Shown piece by piece: positions 7,731 to 16,500 of a stretch of 64,000 nt of DNA. Source of the DNA: Aliishimia sp965656085 (GTDB lineage: Bacteria; Pseudomonadota; Alphaproteobacteria; Rhodobacterales; Rhodobacteraceae); contig CBFHJA010000010.1 of the NCBI GenBank assembly GCA_965656085.1, positions 46,078 through 110,077 of the forward strand, written 5' to 3'. A program made the position numbers and the translations under genes. The notes under the pieces are model-generated. The model made no database searches, was not told the DNA's origin, and worked only from the letters and a program-made list of their open reading frames with translations. Each line of letters begins with the position of its first letter. Positions within the stretch are counted from its first letter, which is position 1.

Positions 7731-8639
7731 CTATCCCGCGAGCACCTGCTGGAACTCGCGCCATTCGCCCTTGCTCATGCCTGAGCTTTCCTGCGTCACC
7801 TCTTCGCCGCGCAGCATCGCCCGGATACACTCCAGCGCCTTTCCCGACAGCGTCGCCCCGCCCATCCGGTAGTCCTCGAAGGCAGCATAGGCGAAGGGCA
7901 CCCAATCCGCGACGAGCTTGCAGATTTCGTCGGCATAGACGCGGATCTCGTACTGCGCATGGGCATCGGCGCGCAGGCGCAAGAAGTGCAGAAGGTTGTG
8001 CAGATCCACTTTCCAATACCATTGCGTGTAGATGTTGGCGGGCAGGTTCATCCGGGCAAGCTCGCGTGCGAGGCCATCCTGCCCGTCCTGGGAGATCATG
8101 TCCTCGTAGTGGTCATAGGCCCGCGCGCTGTCCGCCTTGAGATATTCAAGCACCTTTGCGGCCTCATCGCCGGTCAGCGCCGCGCCCCGGCCCTGATTGT
8201 TGACCACCGATTGCGCTGCAAGATGCTCGGGCGCGGGAATATAGAACTCGCGGTCGAGGATCGAATAGCGCGCAGAGTATTCGTTCACATTGGCCGTGCG
8301 GTGCCGAATCCACTGGCGAGCGACGAAAACGGGCAGCTTCACATGCAGCTTGATCTCGCACATCTCGAACGGCGTGGAGTGCCAGTGCCGCATCAGGTAG
8401 CGGATCAGACCCTCGTCATTTTGCACCGATTTGGTGCCCTTGCCGTAGCTGACCCGCGCGGCTTGGCAGATGGCGGCGTCGTCGCCCATGTAGTCGATGA
8501 CCCGCACGAAGCCGTGATCGAGCACCGGATAGGCAGTGTAGAGATGCGCTTCCATGCCCGGCGCGACGGCGCGGCGGGTGGGCGCGGTCTGCGCGCGCTG
8601 GTCTTCGATCTCGGCAAGCTGGTCGGGACTGAGCGGCAT
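7731..8639 (-). CDS. thyX: FAD-dependent thymidylate synthase
   Basis: ThyX makes dTMP from dUMP using methylene-tetrahydrofolate, FAD and NADPH. The signature RHRTANVNEYSARY is at residues 112-125, matching RHRxxSxNExSxRY with Ala in place of the first Ser. The catalytic Ser that activates dUMP in ThyX lies in this region, so the Ala is worth noting, although this variant is common in the family. It is 302 residues from the ATG at 8639, and an in-frame ATG at 8648 is also possible. No thyA is in the window. Confidence 0.95.
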   Translation of the reverse strand: MPLSPDQLAEIEDQRAQTAPTRRAVAPGMEAHLYTAYPVLDHGFVRVIDYMGDDAAICQAARVSYGKGTKSVQNDEGLIRYLMRHWHSTPFEMCEIKLHVKLPVFVARQWIRHRTANVNEYSARYSILDREFYIPAPEHLAAQSVVNNQGRGAALTGDEAAKVLEYLKADSARAYDHYEDMISQDGQDGLARELARMNLPANIYTQWYWKVDLHNLLHFLRLRADAHAQYEIRVYADEICKLVADWVPFAYAAFEDYRMGGATLSGKALECIRAMLRGEEVTQESSGMSKGEWREFQQVLAG

Positions 8640-8841
8640 GGGGCGCATCCTTTGTTCCACTAGAATCTGCTGGATTGACCATATCTGGTGAAGCGCGCGG
8701 GCGGAACCGCTATATGAAGGTTGTTGCAAAGAGGATGCAGGGCGCCTTTGCGTCCACCGCACACACGTCAAACGCGTTGACTTTGCAACTGCCGCCTCGC
8801 AATTTACTGAAAATTATACAAAATGGTTGAGGCATGAGCAG

Positions 8842-9915
8842 ATGACCCGAAACCTCCTCCCCATCGCCGCGCTCGCGGCACTCGTTGCCTGTGGCGACGG
8901 TGCCCCGTTCGGCACGCCGCCGGTCACGGATCCCGACCCCAGCGCCCCGACCGAGCCCACACCCGATCCGGACCCCGACCCCGGTGCCGATCCGGGCGCC
9001 GAAGGCGGCGGCATCCCCGATGTCATCGCCAGCACCGTCACCGGCTTCACCTATAATCCCGGCGCGGGCACGATGACGCTCAGCGGAACGCTGCGCGACG
9101 GCGACGCGCTGACCACGACCTTCACCCGCAACGCCGCGCTTGATGTGCTCGATGCCAATTCCGGCGCGGTGGCCTATGAGGCGTTCACCGCGCAGGACGA
9201 CCCGCTCGATGAGCACACCACGGTCTATGCGCGCGCGGTCGGAGATGTCTCTGCTGCGGTTGCGGTCACGGGTGGTCAGTTCACCTACTACAGCGGCGGT
9301 GTGAGCTACACCCGCACGGGCGGCTTCGACCCCGGCCCGATCGACGAGGCGCAGGATACCGGGCTGGTGACCTATGCCGGGCAATATGCCGGACTGACCA
9401 ACCTGAACGGTCCGCGCACCGACTTGCTCGCGCCCCCCGCCGGCGTCTCGGACAGCACGATCATCCCGGCACAGGCCGGACCGGTGAGCGGGCGCGTGTT
9501 CATCAATGTGAGCTTTGCCGACAACCAACTTGCGGGCGAGATCTATAACCGGCAGGTGGACTCCGAGGCATTCGGCACATTCAACGTCTCTGACCTGATA
9601 CTGGTGCCGACAGAGCTTGCCGCAGATGGCACGTTCTCAGGAGAGGTCGAATTGCCATCGGTGCGCACTGATGTGGGCGAATATGGCGGCCTGATCGGAG
9701 GCAATGCGGGCGAAGCGATGGCGGGCGGTATCTATGTCGACGAGCATTTCGACGAACTGATCGACCCGGCCACGGGCAACCCGATCACCCGGCCAGATGG
9801 AACGCAAGTGGTGATTTCGGGCGAGGAAGAGTTTGGCATCTTTGTGCTGGGCCGCTGTGGCAGCGGGCTGGAGGATCCGTCAGCAGAATGCGCGCCGCCG
9901 GTCGATCCGCAATAA
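8842..9915 (+). CDS. surface lipoprotein, TbpB-like beta-barrel (probable Slam cargo)
   Basis: A 357-residue lipoprotein. The signal peptide ends in the lipobox LVAC (Cys17). Residues about 25-57 are a low-complexity linker of Pro, Asp, Glu and Thr. The rest is Gly-rich and beta-rich, without membrane helices. Two stretches match TbpB-type barrel signatures: PVSGRVFINVSFADNQLAGE followed by IYNRQ, and GLIGGNAGEAMAGGIYV. Those families bind transferrin, hemoglobin or other host or environmental ligands at the cell surface; the ligand here is unknown. The ATG at 8842 is preferred to a TTG at 8827. The Slam-type gene starts one base after its stop, which supports the surface-cargo reading. Confidence 0.75.
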   Translation: MTRNLLPIAALAALVACGDGAPFGTPPVTDPDPSAPTEPTPDPDPDPGADPGAEGGGIPDVIASTVTGFTYNPGAGTMTLSGTLRDGDALTTTFTRNAALDVLDANSGAVAYEAFTAQDDPLDEHTTVYARAVGDVSAAVAVTGGQFTYYSGGVSYTRTGGFDPGPIDEAQDTGLVTYAGQYAGLTNLNGPRTDLLAPPAGVSDSTIIPAQAGPVSGRVFINVSFADNQLAGEIYNRQVDSEAFGTFNVSDLILVPTELAADGTFSGEVELPSVRTDVGEYGGLIGGNAGEAMAGGIYVDEHFDELIDPATGNPITRPDGTQVVISGEEEFGIFVLGRCGSGLEDPSAECAPPVDPQ

Positions 9916-9916
9916 C

Positions 9917-11359
9917 ATGTGGCGCCTGAGATGCGCGCTTTTGCTGGCCGTTCTGGCGGTCGTTCCGGTCTGGGCTGCGGCGCAGCAGACCACGATCACC
10001 CTCGATCAGGCCCGGCAGATCGCGCGGCAAGCGCTGCTGTCTCAAAACCCGCAACTCGCGCTGGAGATCGGCAAGACCCTGCTCGAGGCCGATCCGCGCG
10101 ATCCGGACGCGCTGCTCATCGTCGCCGCCGCGCAGGCCCAGCTTGGCAACCCGATCAATGGCCGCCGCGCGGCGGCCCGGGCCTACCGCAACACCGACAA
10201 CCGCATCCAGAAATTCGACGCGGCCACGATTGCAGCGAGCCTTGCGGCCCGCGCCGAGCGGTTGACACTCAGCCAGGTGTGGCTGCGCCGGGCCAGCCTG
10301 CACACGGATGACCCCGCCGAACAGCAGGGACTGGCGCGGGCCTATGGCCGGGTGCGCGCGCAAAACCCGTGGCGTTTCAACCTCGAAACGGCCCTGCGCC
10401 CATCCTCCAACGTGAACAATGGCGCAAACACCGGCGAGCAGATCGTGGACGGGATCGACGCGGTCGATCTGGGCCGGCTCAGCGCCTCCGCGCAGGCGCT
10501 CTCGGGCGTAATTGCACAGGCCGATCTCGAGCTTGGCTACCGGCTGCGCGGCACCGCGCAGAGCCGCACCGAACTGGCCACGCGGGTCCGCATCCGCCGG
10601 GTCGATCTGTCGGACGAGGCGCGCACAAAAGCGAATGACGTTCGGCAGGCCCTGCTTGCCTTGGGCGTCCCGCCGCGCCTGATCCCGCCCGACCCAAAAA
10701 ATCGCGGTTTCGGCTCGACCTATGCCGACCTGACCCTGCGCCATACCTGGCGTGTGGGCACAGCGCCGGGCGGCACGGCAATGCTGGCGGCAGGCGTGGG
10801 CACCTATTGGTATGGCACCCGCGAAGAGGCCCGCCTCGCCCGCATGGAGGCGCGCCGCACTTGGGCGCTGAGCGAGGGCCGCAGCTTCACGCTCTATGGC
10901 TCGCTGCTGCGCCGCGACGAGGTGGGCTCGACCGCGAGCGACAGCGTCACGGTCGGCCTGCTGGGCTCCTATGCGCAGCGTCTGGAGAATGGCGCGCAAT
11001 GGTCGGCGGGGCTGAGCGTGTCCGATACGCGCTCCGATCAGGTGAATATCGACAGCGCCACATGGACTGTGCGCACGCGCTACCGCTTTGCGCGCAAATG
11101 GGGCCCGGCGCAGGCCAGCGCAGGGGTGTCGCTGACCTCCACGGACTACGCGACCTACGCGCTGATCCCGGGCCTGTTTGCCCCCGGCGGTCGGCAGGAT
11201 GAGGCGGCCTATGCTGATCTCACATTGTTTTTCGAAGAGTATGACTATCTCGGCTTTGCCCCGGAAGTCACGCTGCGCGCCGGTCAGCGCCGCTCCAATG
11301 TGAGCCGCTTCGACAGCGAGGAACTGTCGATCTCCGTTGGCATCCAGTCAAAATTCTGA
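9917..11359 (+). CDS. Slam / DUF560-type outer-membrane protein (type XI secretion)
   Basis: 480 residues. A signal peptide (about 1-24, ending AAAQQ) is followed by a TPR-like helical region (25-145, e.g. ALEIGKTLLEADPRDPDAL). From about 150 a beta-barrel begins with NPWRFNLETALRPSSNVNNG, which is very close to the barrel start of surface lipoprotein assembly modulators. It ends in SISVGIQSKF, the terminal-Phe pattern recognised by the Bam machinery. Slams move lipoproteins across the outer membrane to the cell surface. Its ATG is one base behind the lipoprotein stop, so the pair is translationally coupled. The alternative is a generic DUF560 porin. Confidence 0.82.
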   Translation: MWRLRCALLLAVLAVVPVWAAAQQTTITLDQARQIARQALLSQNPQLALEIGKTLLEADPRDPDALLIVAAAQAQLGNPINGRRAAARAYRNTDNRIQKFDAATIAASLAARAERLTLSQVWLRRASLHTDDPAEQQGLARAYGRVRAQNPWRFNLETALRPSSNVNNGANTGEQIVDGIDAVDLGRLSASAQALSGVIAQADLELGYRLRGTAQSRTELATRVRIRRVDLSDEARTKANDVRQALLALGVPPRLIPPDPKNRGFGSTYADLTLRHTWRVGTAPGGTAMLAAGVGTYWYGTREEARLARMEARRTWALSEGRSFTLYGSLLRRDEVGSTASDSVTVGLLGSYAQRLENGAQWSAGLSVSDTRSDQVNIDSATWTVRTRYRFARKWGPAQASAGVSLTSTDYATYALIPGLFAPGGRQDEAAYADLTLFFEEYDYLGFAPEVTLRAGQRRSNVSRFDSEELSISVGIQSKF

Positions 11360-11452
11360 CAACTGAAGGCCCCCGGCCCCGCTTGGCTCTGGCCAAAAGC
11401 GCCCCGCATGCTAGCCTTCGCAGGACTGCAACGACGACAATCGGAGACCCGC

Positions 11453-11881
11453 ATGAGCCTGACCTACCTTCACACCATGGTCCGCGTCAAAGACCTCGAC
11501 GCGTCCATCGCGTTCTACAAATTGCTCGGCATGGTCGAAACCCGCCGCTACGAGAGCGAGGCCGGGCGCTTTACGCTGGTGTTCATGGCCCCGCCCGAGC
11601 AGCCCGAATGCCCGGTGGAGCTGACCTACAACTGGGATGGCGACGAGGGGCTGCCCTCTGACAGCCGCCATTTCGGGCATCTGGCCTATAGTGTCGATAA
11701 TATCTACGAGACGTGCCAGCACCTTCAGGACAACGGCATCCTGATCAATCGCCCGCCCCGCGACGGGCGCATGGCCTTCGTGCGCAGTCCGGACAATATT
11801 TCCGTCGAATTGCTGCAGGCGGGCGATCCGCTGGCGCCGCAAGAGCCGTGGGCCAGCATGGAGAGCACAGGCCATTGGTGA
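11453..11881 (+). CDS. gloA: lactoylglutathione lyase (glyoxalase I)
   Basis: A 142-residue VOC-fold enzyme that isomerises the methylglyoxal-glutathione hemithioacetal to lactoylglutathione. Metal-ligand regions are visible: YLHTMVRVKD (His6), VELTYNW, FGHLAYSVDN and a C-terminal Glu in SVELLQ. The length fits the Ni/Zn GloA type. GGAG precedes the ATG by 8 bases. The stop overlaps the ATG of the next gene (TGATG). Confidence 0.92.
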   Translation: MSLTYLHTMVRVKDLDASIAFYKLLGMVETRRYESEAGRFTLVFMAPPEQPECPVELTYNWDGDEGLPSDSRHFGHLAYSVDNIYETCQHLQDNGILINRPPRDGRMAFVRSPDNISVELLQAGDPLAPQEPWASMESTGHW

Positions 11882-12615
11882 TGCGCCGCGCGGGCGCGGC
11901 TCTGTGGGTGGCGGCGGCGCTGATCGCCACCGTTGCCGCCCTTCCGGCTGCTGCGGCCTGCCGTCTCGCGCTGGTGCTGGCGCTCGATGTATCCTCCTCG
12001 GTCGATGCCGAAGAAGACGCACTGCAACGGCGCGGGCTGGCCAATGCCCTGATGGCTCCAGAGGTGCAGCGCGCCATATTCGCCACAGACGCACCTGTGG
12101 CGCTGGCGGCATTCGAATGGTCCGGGCGCTACAATCAGGAATTGCTGCTGGACTGGACCGTGATCGACGCCCCCGAAACGCTTGCCCGCGTGAGCCGGAC
12201 GCTCGCAACCTCGCAGCGCAGCTACAACGAGTTTCCCACCGCGATCGGATATGCTCTGGGCTATGCCGCCGGGTTGATGACACGGGCACCGGCCTGCTTG
12301 TTCCAGACCGTGGACATGGCGGGCGACGGGGAGAATAACGAAGGCTTTGGACCGGCGGCGGCCTATGCGGAATTTCCCTTCGAAAGTATCACGGTGAACG
12401 GTCTGGTCGTGGACACGGCAGAGCTGGGCCGCGACACCGCGCTGATCGCGTTCTACCGTGACAACATCCTTCATGGCCCGGGGGCCTTTCTGGAGGTTGC
12501 CGCGGGGTTTACGGATTACGAGCGGGCGATGCGCCGCAAACTCGAACGCGAATTGCGCCCGCCCTCGATCGGTGCCGCGCCAGCGCCTGCAAGCAGCGGG
12601 GCGCAGCCGGGATGA
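11881..12615 (+). CDS. DUF1194 (vWA-like) secreted protein, copy 1
   Basis: A 244-residue exported protein. The signal peptide is at about 1-26. A von Willebrand A-like strand with the metal-site motif DVSSSVD (Asp36, Ser38, Ser40) follows, and the DUF1194 signatures AAFEWSGRYNQELLLDW, DMAGDGENNEG and ERAMRRKLEREL are visible. The function of the family is unknown; the MIDAS-like site suggests protein or metal binding in the periplasm. It overlaps gloA by one base and the second copy by four bases (ATGA), so three genes form one coupled unit. Confidence 0.87.
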   Translation: MRRAGAALWVAAALIATVAALPAAAACRLALVLALDVSSSVDAEEDALQRRGLANALMAPEVQRAIFATDAPVALAAFEWSGRYNQELLLDWTVIDAPETLARVSRTLATSQRSYNEFPTAIGYALGYAAGLMTRAPACLFQTVDMAGDGENNEGFGPAAAYAEFPFESITVNGLVVDTAELGRDTALIAFYRDNILHGPGAFLEVAAGFTDYERAMRRKLERELRPPSIGAAPAPASSGAQPG

Positions 12616-13352
12616 CCCACCCGGTCTGGCTTGCCCTCATCATGACATGCTGCGCGCTGCTAGGCAGATCCGCGCTGGCGCAGGATACCCCCTGCCGCCA
12701 AGCCCTTGCGCTCGGGCTCGATGTGTCGGCCTCGGTCGATGCGCGCGAATACCGCTTGCAACTGGACGGGTTGGCAGCGGCGCTCGGCACGCCGGGGGTG
12801 CGGACCGCGCTTCTGGCAATGCCGAGCGCGCCGGTGCAACTGCTGGTCTATGAATGGAGCGGCGTGGAGGACCAACATCTGCTGCTGGACTGGACCCCGA
12901 TCCGCAGCACGGCAGATATCCGCATCGTGCAGGAAACGCTGGGGCAGGTGCGACGGCGGGATGCCGCGCCCGGCACAGCGCTCGGCCCGGCGATGCGCAG
13001 CGGTGCGGCACATCTGGACCGCCGTGCGGGATGCTGGCAGCGCACGCTCGATATCTCCGGCGATGGCAAGGCCAATGCCGGCATCCGCCCCGCCGCGGTG
13101 AAGCGCGAGCTTGCGGCGGCGGGCATCACCGTCAACGCACTGGTCATCGGCGCGGATGCGGCCAGCTATGGCGATTTGCGGCAGGCCGATATCGCCGAGC
13201 TGTCCTCTTATTTCCGCGTCAATGTAATCACGGGCCCCGACGCGTTCGTACAGACGGCACTCGGCTACGAGGATTACGCCCGCTCCATGGCCCGCAAGCT
13301 CGAACGCGAGTTGCAAGGCGTGGTGGTCTCCTCTCTCGACGCGGCACGCTGA
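12612..13352 (+). CDS. DUF1194 (vWA-like) secreted protein, copy 2
   Basis: A 246-residue paralogue of the preceding gene. It has a signal peptide (1-23, ending ALAQD), DVSASVD at 37-43, VYEWSGVEDQHLLLDW, LDISGDGKANAG, and the same tail motif ARSMARKLEREL. Shared motifs in the same order show a tandem duplication with strong divergence elsewhere. The pair may form a heterodimer. No adjoining AAA ATPase (MoxR) gene is present, unlike many vWA systems. Confidence 0.87.
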   Translation: MTHPVWLALIMTCCALLGRSALAQDTPCRQALALGLDVSASVDAREYRLQLDGLAAALGTPGVRTALLAMPSAPVQLLVYEWSGVEDQHLLLDWTPIRSTADIRIVQETLGQVRRRDAAPGTALGPAMRSGAAHLDRRAGCWQRTLDISGDGKANAGIRPAAVKRELAAAGITVNALVIGADAASYGDLRQADIAELSSYFRVNVITGPDAFVQTALGYEDYARSMARKLERELQGVVVSSLDAAR

Positions 13353-13895
13353 GATCCCGCACAAAAGCAGCGCCGGGCACAGCCGCCTGCCATCCCAAGG
13401 GGCGTGTGAGACCGGGTCCAAGCAAAACGCCTGCACGCCCTTATCCAGCAGTTTCGCACACCGCCCCGGCAGGCTTCGCTGCGTCCCGCGAGCAGATCGC
13501 GCGCCCCTTGCAACCCTCCGCCACCCGAAAGCGGCAACGGCATCCATGCTGGACCGGTGAGAGCAGGTTCCGTACCCCGTTTGCAAAGCCGACGACCCCA
13601 TCAGAACCGGAACGGTATTGGGTGTCTAACTGGCTCCACGCTCTGGGAAGCCAAGCCCTCGTGGTTGACGTACCCTCGCGCGGCATGGGCCTGTCCACCG
13701 CACCGCCGGGACAGCGGCCCGGTTGGCCAGAGCGCTGTCCGCAAGTCCTGAATCACTTGGTTTGACCCTTTTGCCAGAAGGCGCTGCGGACAAGCCCCTG
13801 CCCCGTGCCCCGCGCTAACCTCGCACACCGGACGCGGTCGAAAAACACACGCGGACCCATCCCGGGACCGCAGGCCCCACAGGGCAGCGGGAGCG
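13353..13895. other. 543-base gap without a convincing gene
   Basis: No reading frame here looks like a protein. One inverted repeat is visible: TGTCCGCA at 13736-13743 and TGCGGACA at 13785-13792, enclosing 41 bases. It lies where transcripts from the DUF1194 pair and ldtR meet and may be a structured 3' region or a small RNA. Otherwise I see nothing in it. Confidence 0.4.
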
Positions 13896-14402
13896 TTAGT
13901 AGATGTAGCGAATCTGGTCGGTCCAGTAGCGTTCCATGCGGCGCAACATCGTGCTGATCTCTTCGATGCCCTCGGCGTTGATGATGTCCTTTTCCTCAAG
14001 GCCGATAGCATGGCGCTCGAACAGGCCAGCCACGATTTGCCGGATGCGGCGGCCCTCTTCGGTGAGCCGCACCCGCACCGACCGGCGGTCGATCTCGCAG
14101 CGCTGGTGATGCATATAGCCCATATCGACCAGCTTCTTGAGGTTGTAGCTGACATTGCTGCCCTGATAGTAGCCGCGGCTTTTCAATTCTCCGGCGGTGA
14201 CCTCGTTGTCGCCGATATTGAACAGCAGCAGGGCCTGCACCGAATTGATGTCAAGCACGCCAACCCGCTCGAATTCATCCTTGATCACGTCCAGCAGAAG
14301 CCGGTGCAGGCGCTCAACGAGCGACAGGGCGTCGAGATACCCCATCATGAACCCGGGGTTGGCGCCCTGGTTTTGCGGGGGCGTCGGGTGGCGCATATCC
14401 AT
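13896..14402 (-). CDS. ldtR: MarR-family regulator LdtR
   Basis: A 168-residue winged-helix protein. The DNA-binding part is ELKSRGYYQGSNVSYNLKKL with the wing at DRRSVRVRLTEEGR. The N-terminal helix SLVERLHRLLLDVIKDEFER and the C-terminal YWTDQIRYIY match LdtR. In Liberibacter and rhizobia LdtR controls an L,D-transpeptidase gene and osmotic or wall stress genes. No ldt gene is close by here, so the target is elsewhere. It is well conserved as a single gene. The start at 14402 was kept. Confidence 0.9.
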   Translation of the reverse strand: MDMRHPTPPQNQGANPGFMMGYLDALSLVERLHRLLLDVIKDEFERVGVLDINSVQALLLFNIGDNEVTAGELKSRGYYQGSNVSYNLKKLVDMGYMHHQRCEIDRRSVRVRLTEEGRRIRQIVAGLFERHAIGLEEKDIINAEGIEEISTMLRRMERYWTDQIRYIY

Positions 14403-14476
14403 GTAGCTGTCTCCGATACAAACTGCTCTTGAGCGGCAGAATGCGCCGGAAAACGAAAATATATCGTTAAATCAGC

Positions 14477-14776
14477 TCATGCTCTGTGGATGGATCCGGA
14501 AATCCTTGAAATCATTTCAGAAAATTGCTCCGGCGCAGGGGCTTGCCCGGTCACCCAGACATAGAGATCCTGATCGTTTTCGTGCAAAATCGCTTCGAAA
14601 ACGTCCAACTCCGCCGGGTCCATGCCGTCGAGGTCGGCCTCAGCGAAGGCACTGAGAATCAGATCCATTTCCTTGATCCCCCGCCGCATGGACCGCATCC
14701 GAAGCCGCTTGATGCGCACATCGCGGCTCTCGTTGGGATCGACGGGCGGCGGCGTTATCCGGAACGTGTCACTCAC
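14477..14776 (-). CDS. sdhE: succinate dehydrogenase flavinylation factor SdhE
   Basis: A 99-residue protein of the SdhE/Sdh5 (DUF339) family, which helps attach FAD covalently to SdhA. The defining RGxxExD motif is seen in MRRGIKEMDLIL, followed by acidic helices and LYVWVTGQ. The first eight bases overlap the 3' end of the XRE regulator gene, so the two are probably cotranscribed and coupled. SDH genes are not in the window. Confidence 0.88.
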   Translation of the reverse strand: MSDTFRITPPPVDPNESRDVRIKRLRMRSMRRGIKEMDLILSAFAEADLDGMDPAELDVFEAILHENDQDLYVWVTGQAPAPEQFSEMISRISGSIHRA

Positions 14777-15167
14777 TCCGGGGCTCCGACATCATTTTGC
14801 GCAGACGCTTTTCGATGCGGCCGACCTGCTCGGCCTTGTGGTAAAAGCTGACCCGGATGTCCCGCAATTCGGTGAGAATGGCGGCGATATCGGCATCCGA
14901 GCCAACGTCATCGGGCCCGTCGACCCCATCGCCAGACCCGCTGATCAGCCAGCCCATCGAGACGCCGAGCAGCCCGGCGAGCATCGAGAGCCTGTTGGCG
15001 CGCGGCTCGGCCAGATCGTCTTCCCATTTGCGGACCGTGCTGGCCTTCACCCCAAGCCGCTTTGCGAGCGCGGCCTGGCTCAGCCCCGCCTGCTCACGGG
15101 CGGCGGCCAGCCGGTCTCCGAAGGTCGCCACGTCCGGGTCGTACCAGTTTTGCACCGCTTCCGTCAT
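14769..15167 (-). CDS. XRE-family helix-turn-helix regulator
   Basis: 132 residues. The Cro/CI-type HTH lies at about 16-70 (FGDRLAAAREQAGLSQAALA, then VKASTVRKWEDDLAEPR). A short linker leads to a basic C-terminal helix (EQVGRIEKRLRKMM) that could dimerise. There is no ligand domain. It sits upstream of sdhE with an 8-base overlap and diverges from the aminotransferase gene across 90 bases, so it may act on its own promoter. The target is unknown. Confidence 0.85.
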   Translation of the reverse strand: MTEAVQNWYDPDVATFGDRLAAAREQAGLSQAALAKRLGVKASTVRKWEDDLAEPRANRLSMLAGLLGVSMGWLISGSGDGVDGPDDVGSDADIAAILTELRDIRVSFYHKAEQVGRIEKRLRKMMSEPRSE

Positions 15168-15257
15168 GCTCTATGCTCCTTACGCTCATGAAAATCATTG
15201 CCGGGGCCGCGCAGCCCCCCTAAGACGCGGGCCTAGGTGTAACATGAGGGCCCGCGA

Positions 15258-16460
15258 ATGAAACTGCTGTCTGCGACACTCGCACGCGTCAAACCGTCCC
15301 CCACTGTGGCGGTCACCGGCAAGGTGGCCGAGCTGAAGGCCGCCGGGCGCGATATCATCGGTCTGGGCGCGGGCGAGCCCGATTTCGACACGCCGCAGAA
15401 CATCAAGGACGCCGCCATCGCCGCGATCAACGCGGGCAAGACCAAGTACACCGCTGTGGATGGCATCCCGGAGCTCAAGGAGGCGGTCTGCGCCAAGTTC
15501 AAGCGCGACAACGGCCTGGGCTACACCCCGTCGCAGGTCACCATCTCCGGGGGCGGCAAGCAGGTGCTCTACAACGCCCTGATGGCGACGCTCAACGAAG
15601 GCGACGAGGTGGTGATCCCGGCCCCCTACTGGGTGTCCTATCCCGACATGGTCCTGCTCGCGGGCGGCACCCCGGTGGTCGCGGAGGCCTCGGTGCAAAC
15701 CGGCTACAAGCTCACCGCGGACCAGCTTGAGGCAGCGATCACCCCCAACACCAAATGGCTGATCTTCAACTCGCCCTCCAATCCGACCGGGGCGGGCTAC
15801 AGCCGCGCGGAACTCAAGGAACTGACCGACGTTCTGATGCGCCACCCCCATGTCTGGGTGATGACGGACGATATGTATGAGCACCTTGCCTATGACGGGT
15901 TCGCGTTCTGCACCCCCGCCGAGATCGAGCCGCGCCTCTATGACCGCACGCTGACTGTGAACGGAGTTTCAAAGGCTTACGCAATGACGGGCTGGCGGAT
16001 CGGCTATGCGGCGGGACCCGAAGAGTTGATCGGCGCGATGCGCAAGATCCAATCGCAATCCACGTCAAACCCCTGCTCGATCAGCCAATGGGCCGCCGTG
16101 GAGGCGCTGAACGGGCCGCAGGATTTCCTCGCGCCGCATAACGAGATCTTCGTGCGCCGCCGCAACCTCGTAGTGGACGCCCTCAACGCCATCCCCGGCA
16201 TCTCCTGCCCGACCCCGGAAGGCGCGTTTTACGTCTACCCGTCCATCGCGGGGCTGATCGGCAAGACCTCGGCGGGCGGCACCGAGATCACCGATGACGA
16301 GGCCTTCGCGACGGCACTTCTCGAAGAGCAAGGCGTCGCGGTTGTGTTCGGCGCAGCCTTCGGCCTCTCCCCGAATTTCCGCATCAGCTACGCAACCTCC
16401 GACGAGGCCCTCACCGAAGCGTGCAAACGCATCGCCACGTTCTGCGCCGGTCTGACTTGA
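15258..16460 (+). CDS. aatA: class I PLP aminotransferase (aspartate/prephenate type)
   Basis: A 400-residue fold-type I aminotransferase. The PLP-binding Lys239 is in NGVSKAYAMTGWRIGY, with NSPSNPTG at 171-178 (substrate carboxylate region), TDDMYEHL at 203-210 and the C-terminal Arg in FRISYATSDE. This is the subgroup 1-beta (Thermus/rhizobial AatA) type, which transfers amino groups between aspartate and 2-oxoglutarate and often also uses prephenate. GAGGG lies 8 bases before the ATG. It is probably monocistronic. Confidence 0.93.
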   Translation: MKLLSATLARVKPSPTVAVTGKVAELKAAGRDIIGLGAGEPDFDTPQNIKDAAIAAINAGKTKYTAVDGIPELKEAVCAKFKRDNGLGYTPSQVTISGGGKQVLYNALMATLNEGDEVVIPAPYWVSYPDMVLLAGGTPVVAEASVQTGYKLTADQLEAAITPNTKWLIFNSPSNPTGAGYSRAELKELTDVLMRHPHVWVMTDDMYEHLAYDGFAFCTPAEIEPRLYDRTLTVNGVSKAYAMTGWRIGYAAGPEELIGAMRKIQSQSTSNPCSISQWAAVEALNGPQDFLAPHNEIFVRRRNLVVDALNAIPGISCPTPEGAFYVYPSIAGLIGKTSAGGTEITDDEAFATALLEEQGVAVVFGAAFGLSPNFRISYATSDEALTEACKRIATFCAGLT

Positions 16461-16500
16461 CCGCCCGCGCGATTTCCCTGCACGCGACGCCCGTGTCATC

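Noticed and set aside
13441..13751. Short frames on both strands in the 13353-13895 gap
   Set aside because: No ribosome sites, no conserved motifs and composition of non-coding DNA.
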